A stretch of DNA of 64,000 nt. Origin: Rostrohypoxylon terebratum (lineage: Eukaryota; Ascomycota; Sordariomycetes; Xylariales; Hypoxylaceae). Below the pieces are notes generated by a model, which searched no databases, was not told the origin of the DNA, and saw only the letters and a list, made by a program, of their open reading frames with translations. The DNA lies in contig MU385875.1 of the NCBI GenBank assembly GCA_022497145.1, positions 308,712 through 372,711 on the forward strand, read 5' to 3'. Below, in pieces: positions 59,314 through 64,000 of this stretch. The stretch's first letter is position 1; every line of letters begins with the position of its first letter. A program made the translations under genes and the position numbers.

Positions 59314-62300
59314 AAAGCAACATAGCATGATGCAAGTCAGACGACATCGTTTCCTTATTCACTTACTGCCCTTACCCCGGGTTGCATTTCGGTGCACACA
59401 GGCCAGTTCTCTGCAGGCAGGCTAGGTATGCAGAACGAGAATAATTATTAATTATGAGTGAGCGAAAAGGGGGTTCAAACCGAGAGTCTGGCTCATCTGC
59501 CTCTTTATATATATACATATATGGGTCTCACTGCAGTTTGTCGGCCAAGATAATTAGCATCTTCTAAGTGCGTTAGCAATCCTTCGGAAATACTATCTGT
59601 GTTATTGAAGTTATCTTTGCCATGGATACTTCGCATATGACTTATGTGACTCGTAGATAGATTTTATGGCATTCTCGATATGCATTGGTATTGGGGGCTG
59701 CGGCAGGCTGTTATTGGCAATAATTCCAAGTATACCCTTGCAACCGGTTTGCCCTGCCCCAGTGTCATCTTCCTCAACTACCATTTGATAGGTGGCAATT
59801 CAGTCGATCTGCTTACCTATTATCTAGGTACTTAAACAACGTGTATAACGCATATATGTCTGGCCACCTGACATCGATGTAGGACTAGTCAATATTATAA
59901 TAGCCATTTGGGGATAGGACGGTATCGCCGGGGTTTCATTAACTAGGCACGTACACAAATGAGCTCTGTTCGATGTCAATTACGGTCATCACAGCCCCCC
60001 GCCCCCATATATCTAAGCACGGCTGGTTTCTAGAGACAACGAAGTAGGTATCCGGCAGATCATCCTCACATTCTGAATTCTTCTGGGGTTTATCCGGGTA
60101 TCTCCGGAATGTCCACACTAGACAAAGTTGGATACTGCATCCGATTAACTTACTAGGTATAGATGACGGGGTTATACTACCTATGTAAGCCTTGTATTGT
60201 TCTTCGACATGCGACTCTGTTAATAACCTAGGCTCGAAGTGGCCCCGCCCCCATTGCTTACTAGGTACTACTAGGTAGGTATTCTTCGAGCCTGCCTCTC
60301 GTGCGTATACGATAAACGTCGGGACTACACTCTCCATTAGGAACTTTTTAGTATAATGCAAGAAGCCTCGAAGCATCACGGAAATGTTGACTACGTTAAG
60401 GCAGTGGTACTCGAACAATATATTATGTAGAGTGTCATAAACAAGACATATTTTATTTCCATTGTCACATCAAATACACAGCATAAAGTTGATCCGTTTA
60501 ACGGATGTCACATCCTACATTACGAGCCCCCAGGAGTGCCATGAGAAGCCACAGGGATCAAGTGAGCAAAAGCACCAACAAGTCACTCCAACACCCACTA
60601 CACATGCCACTTCTTGCGCACATCGCATCTAGCATCGTATCTGAGCCATTGAGAGTAACATATCACAAGCACACGGGAAATGTATACATCAACGATACCC
60701 AGTCTAAGACATCGGAGAAAGTTTCCTTTGCAATATCAACGAATCTCAGTATGCGTCCATCAACTTTCCCCCAACATAACCTTCAAATTCGATAGCAGAA
60801 ACTTGATATTTACTTATTAATACACAAGAAAATGAGTATCAATAGATCGAAACTCATCGACTTATAATTTTTATGATCTCCTTTCAGTAACTGCCTCTGA
60901 TTATCTACCTACCTAGTAGCTAGCCTTATTAGTAGAACTCCGGTAACCCTCTTGAGGCTACGTCATAATTATGAGGGTCGTGGGGGACAGATGCTAGCAC
61001 TGCCTCAGGTGATCAGGCTGTCAAGGTGACAAGGTATTCGTGTATCTGATCTATCCCACCATTCCCATCGACTAGAATCGATCTTTGGGGGTGGCAAAAA
61101 GTAGGTATGTACCTCCATTTACCTAGATATCTAGCGATGCTATCGAATAGCACATATCACATATATGTACCTGTCTGCCTGTGAGAGAACGAGAGCTCGT
61201 GCCGGAAGTGGTACTGGCATAAACTAAATGATCCCCACGGATTCCTCCCGTCGACGGGAGGACCGACTAGGAGCGAAGGACCGTACGATTTATGTAATCC
61301 AAACCAACGACTTCGAAGCTATCGATTGGCGTGTCACTATTCACAGACATGAGATAGCCCCTGCATATGCGGCAAGGAAGACACAGATCTAACATCTCAA
61401 CTCACGCGCTCCCGATCCTCAACCACTCAACATTATTTACCAGTTGATGTCGAGTGAAATATCTAAGCAGGCTACAAGCAGGCTACAAGCCATTGCTCAT
61501 TGCTCATACCTAGTATCTGCGCCGATGACCGCTCGATTTCCCCCTATGATTCTTGGCTAAAACTTGTTGGTATAAAAAAGAGAAATGATAATACTAGGAG
61601 TCTAAGATAAACATTTGTAACCACGGAGAAAAAAAGTGAAAGATCTAAAATACGTAAATAGCCTCTTATTATGAAAAAGGGGTAGTAGTACGTCATTAAA
61701 AATAGCAAATCAATAATATTCTACTAGGAATTGCGGTCGATGAAGTTCTTGGCAGGGGCTTGGTATGATTGTTATACTCTAGTCACGTGAGAAAATATCC
61801 ATGTAGTACAAATTTATTCATCATAGCAATAATACCTAGTACAGCATGCACAGCCGTATGCCATGAATATTGATATGGATGGATGTTTATGTACGCTATG
61901 CACGGTAACACGAACTGTCCGCGGGCGCCACAAAGCGCAAATACTAGTACTACTGGAAAGGTGGGATGACGACCATTCGACCTCCCGCCCTTGTAGTCTT
62001 AATGTTAAGGTTGATTGGACGAGGATCGTCAATTGAAGACCCCTAAAAACATACTAATTAATCCATAATAGGTTTAGCTCCTATCTTTACTCACGCGTAC
62101 TGCTCATACCACATACTCAAAACTACTGCAAACTAAGACACCAAGACACCAAGACAGCTAAGAGACAGGGATATCTACACCGCAAATATGGAGAAGACCA
62201 TTTCCATCTCTATCCCCTACCAATTTTTTATTCCTATGTCGTCGTGAGAGGTCTTCCATATTGGTTCCTTTTTTTCATCTTCTTTCCTTTTCCCGTTTCC

Positions 62301-62373
62301 TATTTCTTTCTATAGTATAGGGAGGTAGTAGAAGAAAAGAAAAGGGATTAAAAAAAAGAAGAATTGGGGGAAG
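59314..62373. other. 3 kb spacer with one doubtful frame
   Basis: AT-rich, with CTAGG-type motifs near 60170, 60270 and 60910. The frame at 59939-60418 is listed separately. The last 150 bp before the desaturase are strongly biased (CTTTCCTTTTCCCG, then A/G-rich GAAAAGAAAAGG), typical of fungal core promoter and leader. Confidence 0.6.
59939..60418 (-). pseudogene. Doubtful degenerate frame of unknown identity
   Basis: A 159-codon open stretch that starts with TTG; the first ATG is 14 codons in (MLRGFLHYTKKFLMESV). Upstream the frame remains open for about 15 more codons (ICLVYDTLHNILFEYH) before a stop, with no clear acceptor. Hydrophobic and charged residues alternate as in a folded protein, but a spacer-type TACTAGGTA motif lies inside the frame (about 60260-60280), which argues for decay or chance. 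Confidence 0.25.
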
Positions 62374-63543
62374 ATGGCACGCTCATCCTCTTCGACCACG
62401 ACCAGCGCCCCCAAGGCCTCTAAGGCGCAGAAGACGATCCGTCTCAACGGTAAAGGCGGGGAGCCAGTTCCGCAAGATGGAACCTCAGACCTGAAACGAG
62501 ATCCGATCGAAGTCAAGTATCGTGACTTCTTTTGGACTTACACCGAGGAGCCGCATCGGACGAGACGCCTAGCCATTATCAAGGCGCACCCCGAAGTTAC
62601 TAAGCTTTGCGGTCCCGAGCCCCTCACCAAATACGTCGTGCTTGGTGTCGTTAGTCTACAGATTTTCTGTGCCTACCTTCTTCGCAACACTCCCTTCCTC
62701 TCGGTTCCGTTCTGGCTGCTTGCCTACGTCGTCGGCGCTACCGCCAACCAGAACCTATTTCTAGCTATCCACGAGATCAGCCACAACCTAGCGTTCCGAT
62801 CCCCCACCGCGAACCGCCTTTTCGCTATCGTCGCCAACCTACCTATCGGCATCCCTTACAGCGCCTCGTTCCGCCCATACCACCTGACACACCACAAGTC
62901 GCTAGGCGTCGATGGCCTCGACACCGACCTGCCTACCGCCCTCGAGGCCATCTTCCTCGACTCCATCTTGGGCAAGGCCTTCTTCTGCACCTTCCAGATC
63001 CTCTTCTACGCCGTGCGACCCATGTGCGTCTACAGCGTGCCCTTCACCTGGGTCTCCGCAACGAACGTGATCGTGCAGCTCCTCTTCGACCTCGCGATCC
63101 TGCAGACCCTCGGCAAGCAATCCATGATCTACTTCATCCTGTCGTCCTTCCTCGCCGGCAGCCTGCACCCGCTCGCCGGCCACTTCATCGCCGAGCACTA
63201 CGTGTACGAGACCGTGACGCCCGCGCAGGCCAACCCGGACAACCGCATGGCCGTGCCGGAGACCTACTCCTACTACGGGCCCCTCAACTTCCTGACGTAC
63301 AACGTCGGCCTCCACAACGAGCACCACGACTTCCCCGCCGTCCCCTGGACCCGCCTCCCGAAGCTGAACCAGATCGCCAACGAGTTCTACGCCGACCTGC
63401 CCTACCACCGCAGCTGGACCTACGTCATCTGGCGCTTCATCTTCGACGAGAACGTGGGTATCAGGTGCAGGGTCAAGCGCAAGGAGGGCGGAAGGCTTGT
63501 CGGCCAGAAGGCCGATTGGAAGCAAGATGAGATCGAGGCTTAG
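62374..63543 (+). CDS. Sphingolipid delta-4 desaturase (dihydroceramide desaturase)
   Basis: Single exon, 389 residues. The ATG at 62374 follows an A/G-rich leader. The DEGS-type N-terminal domain contains KYRDFFWTYTEEPHRTRR, with membrane helices at about 86-104 and 107-124. The three histidine boxes of membrane desaturases are intact: HEISH (133-137), HLTHH (170-174) and HNEHH (314-318). The enzyme places the 4,5 double bond in the long-chain base of ceramide, the step leading to fungal glucosylceramides, in the endoplasmic reticulum, with electrons from cytochrome b5. The 3' two-thirds are very GC-rich at third positions, producing long frames on other strands that are not genes. The C-terminus (VGQKADWKQDEIEA) is complete. 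Confidence 0.96.
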   Translation: MARSSSSTTTSAPKASKAQKTIRLNGKGGEPVPQDGTSDLKRDPIEVKYRDFFWTYTEEPHRTRRLAIIKAHPEVTKLCGPEPLTKYVVLGVVSLQIFCAYLLRNTPFLSVPFWLLAYVVGATANQNLFLAIHEISHNLAFRSPTANRLFAIVANLPIGIPYSASFRPYHLTHHKSLGVDGLDTDLPTALEAIFLDSILGKAFFCTFQILFYAVRPMCVYSVPFTWVSATNVIVQLLFDLAILQTLGKQSMIYFILSSFLAGSLHPLAGHFIAEHYVYETVTPAQANPDNRMAVPETYSYYGPLNFLTYNVGLHNEHHDFPAVPWTRLPKLNQIANEFYADLPYHRSWTYVIWRFIFDENVGIRCRVKRKEGGRLVGQKADWKQDEIEA

Positions 63544-64000
63544 AAGATTATGGTGTGGATTACACACAGGTACATTGGGTGATACATAGTACTCTATCTC
63601 ATGAGAAACTGTACATTTACCCCTTATGACGCCTTTTATATAGACATGGGTTGGCGTTGGGCAGACGGGAGGTAAAGAGAACAATCCTCCTTAATGATAC
63701 GTAATTCTCTCCAAACCAGTCTTCTTCTGATCTCTACATACGTAATTTGGTTAGGCCTCTTGTCATAAGGGGAAAGGGAAAAGGGGAGACTGTAAGCAAG
63801 GGTTGGGTCAGGTAAAACTAGTACTAAGAGCTACTAAGACCTTAGGACGGCGGGCGAAATGACCAAAAACCGCTAAACCGCTAAAACGTTTTAAACCAGT
63901 GCGTATGTTACAATCCAACCAGGATCATCGCCAGAATGATTAGTAAAGGACCGGAGAAACTTCGGTTGTGATCTCAATGGATCTGAGATCCAGTGAGAGC
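63544..64000. other. 3' flank of the desaturase; no gene seen
   Basis: 457 bp with the probable terminator of the desaturase (AT-rich after 63560) and a short AACCGCTAAACCGCTAAAACG run near 63868-63888. Nothing else is supported. Confidence 0.6.

Noticed and set aside
59470..59500. GGGTTCAAACCGAG, like a tRNA T-arm
   Set aside because: The T-stem does not pair and no cloverleaf can be drawn upstream.
63024..63530. 168-codon plus-strand frame inside the desaturase
   Set aside because: Shifted frame with an Arg/Pro/Gln bias, overlapping a clear gene.
62902..63684. 260-codon frame on the minus strand over the desaturase
   Set aside because: Val/Gly/Asp/His-rich composition, no domain, generated by the G/C-rich third positions of the desaturase.

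Overview
This window is nuclear DNA of a filamentous ascomycete (Pezizomycotina, most likely a Sordariomycete; the order cannot be fixed from sequence alone). The evidence is consistent: genes are split by short introns (about 48-130 nt, GTRAGT-like donors, CTAAC-like branch points, YAG acceptors), the protein families are fungal (ATG7, OMA1, MGR3-type TPR protein, fungal dCMP deaminase, GPI-anchored GH16 protein, fungal F-box and C2H2 families), and the genes sit far apart in AT-richer spacers. I recognise no rRNA, tRNA, CRISPR array or intact transposon.

Layout. 0-11 kb: two related C2H2 zinc-finger genes on the minus strand (the first runs off the left edge), separated by a 6.5 kb spacer. 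14-19 kb: a 70-residue Cys-rich protein, then a divergent pair, a DAP1-type heme-binding protein (minus) and an MGR3-like mitochondrial TPR protein (plus). 22-27 kb: a small AP-1-like bZIP factor and a secreted single-pass membrane protein. 28-34 kb: a GPI-anchored GH16 cell-wall protein, OMA1 metalloprotease and a short cytochrome b5. 37-43 kb: a 65-residue membrane protein with a spliced leader, dCMP deaminase (minus) and ATG7 (plus). 44-51 kb: a nucleotidyltransferase-fold protein, an MFS transporter with a 13-nt exon, and a membrane-bound DnaJ protein (minus). 50.4-57.1 kb is gene-poor with coding-like remnants. 57-64 kb: an F-box protein and a sphingolipid delta-4 desaturase.

Functional themes. 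There is no obvious metabolic cluster; most genes are conserved housekeeping genes. Two encode mitochondrial inner-membrane quality-control factors (MGR3, OMA1), two carry the cytochrome b5 fold (DAP1, cytochrome b5), and the desaturase belongs to an enzyme class fed by cytochrome b5. Proximity here does not prove joint action.

All exon boundaries were placed by eye from splice signals and frame continuity; they are predictions. The spacers carry a dispersed short palindromic motif (CCTAGG / TACCTAGGTA), nearly absent from exons. I did not find a convincing new defence, biosynthetic or mobile system. The best leads are the frame conflict at the last MFS junction, the duplicated triple-finger module of the C2H2 pair, the Asn-for-Asp change in the nucleotidyltransferase-fold protein, and a cryptic spliced remnant at 52.4-53.1 kb.
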